Positions 4,942-5,355 of a stretch of 5,355 nucleotides of DNA are shown piece by piece. The DNA is from Pseudomonadales bacterium (GTDB lineage: Bacteria > Pseudomonadota > Gammaproteobacteria > Pseudomonadales > DC-out160). Below the pieces are notes generated by a model that saw only the letters and a program-made list of their open reading frames with translations, searched no databases and was not told the origin of the DNA. Within the stretch, counting starts at the first letter, position 1. Every line of letters starts with the position of its first letter. Location of the stretch: the NCBI GenBank assembly GCA_016765265.1, contig JAESQG010000250.1:3449-8803 (forward strand). The letters run 5' to 3'. Made by a program: the position numbers and the translations under genes.

Positions 4942-4957
4942 CCGAAATAGACTTCGG
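4942..4957. other. Small hairpin downstream of the unrecognised small gene
   Basis: CCGAA (4942-4946) and TTCGG (4953-4957) can pair around a 6-base loop. It lies between the + strand frame ending at 4911 and the minus-strand frame ending at 5009, where a bidirectional terminator might be expected. There is no T-run on either side, so termination is only a possibility. Confidence 0.25.
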
Positions 4958-5008
4958 CAATTGAGAGGGATTGGTGCCGTTTGTCACGAGGGAGAAAGAG
5001 TTGCTGCT

Positions 5009-5355
5009 TCAGCTATTACGGCTTCCGACCTTCTCCTCTCTTGGTAGGACCAATCGGATATTCCACAGTTTTCCAAACATCCAACTAGCAAAGAAACAAA
5101 GCACAGCTAGGCCAATATCTGCGAGAGCAACGTGCCCCGTAGGAAAGGCTACATCCACCAGGGGACAAAATTGCCCTAACATTCCGGCCGATGGCCACAT
5201 CGTAATACATGCACCAACACAACAAACAGAAACTGTTCCTACGGTGAGGCCAAAAGACCGGGTTGAAAATTGAACAACCTGAGACGGTATCGCTAGGACG
5301 ACAACAACAGCGCCCGATATCGCATTGGCCTCAGCGATAGGAGCTCTGGCTTCAG
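5009..5355 (-). CDS. C-terminal part of a putative multi-spanning membrane protein (partial)
   Basis: On the minus strand the frame is open from the window edge to TGA at 5009-5011, giving 114 residues with the start outside. Three hydrophobic segments stand out: around ISGAVVVVLAIPSQVV, around FGLTVGTVSVCCVGACI, and around HVALADIGLAVLCFFASW followed by MFGKLW. The short tail after the last segment is basic and polar (RLVLPREEKVGSRNS), suggesting a cytoplasmic C-terminus by the positive-inside rule. I do not recognise the family. The region is Cys-rich for a membrane protein (CC, C, C). The opposing + strand frame (4971-5273) is hydrophilic and irregular, and I take it as the shadow. An internal ATG at 5198-5200 would give a 63-residue protein with one strong membrane segment, but the open frame and hydrophobic pattern upstream argue for the longer reading. 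Confidence 0.45.
   Translation of the reverse strand, partial: EARAPIAEANAISGAVVVVLAIPSQVVQFSTRSFGLTVGTVSVCCVGACITMWPSAGMLGQFCPLVDVAFPTGHVALADIGLAVLCFFASWMFGKLWNIRLVLPREEKVGSRNS

Noticed and set aside
4971..5273. + strand frame of 100 codons opposite the membrane protein
   Set aside because: It is hydrophilic and irregular with no domain, while the opposite strand gives a coherent three-segment membrane pattern that runs to the window edge.

Overview
The window looks like a gammaproteobacterial chromosome segment of moderate GC, close in style to Pseudomonadales, Cellvibrionales and related marine groups. The AspRS sequence is strongly gamma-type, and an FmdB-type zinc ribbon gene lies just upstream of aspS, an order I recall from pseudomonads. 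The taxonomic call rests on remembered protein families, not on a search.

Layout, left to right. Positions 1-213 are the 3' end of a GST-fold gene on the + strand. It converges on a minus-strand gene for an HU-family nucleoid protein with a lysine-rich N-terminal tail (247-639). An AT-rich stretch with several repeats (640-944) separates this from a second minus-strand gene, encoding an HPt domain fused to a divergent HD-GYP domain (945-2144). A divergent promoter region (2145-2425) then leads on the + strand into an FmdB-like zinc ribbon protein with a long Ser/Lys-rich tail (2426-2881) and aspS (2965 onward). These two are probably co-transcribed from a promoter at 2216-2245.

The main anomaly is at about 4297-4309. 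aspS reads normally through OB fold, motif 1, motif 2 and most of the GAD insertion region, up to about residue 446 of an expected ~590, then changes abruptly into unrelated DNA. The other side of the junction is the 5' part of a small minus-strand gene with a good ribosome binding site (start 4435). It resembles short proteins of unknown function that I associate with plasmids and genomic islands. Both genes are cut at the same point, and the lost part of AspRS includes class II motif 3. Because aspS is normally essential, this is either a chimeric assembly or clone join, or a real rearrangement in a cell that has another intact aspS.

From the junction to 5355 the DNA looks accessory. It holds one short unrecognised + strand reading frame (4627-4911, possibly lacking its true 5' end) and the 3' part of a multi-spanning membrane protein gene on the minus strand (5009-5355, running off the window). 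I see no rRNA, tRNA, CRISPR array, complete insertion sequence or recognisable defence system. I did not find a convincing new biological system. The most useful leads are the aspS junction, the unusual HD-GYP active site and the repeat-rich region upstream of the HU gene.
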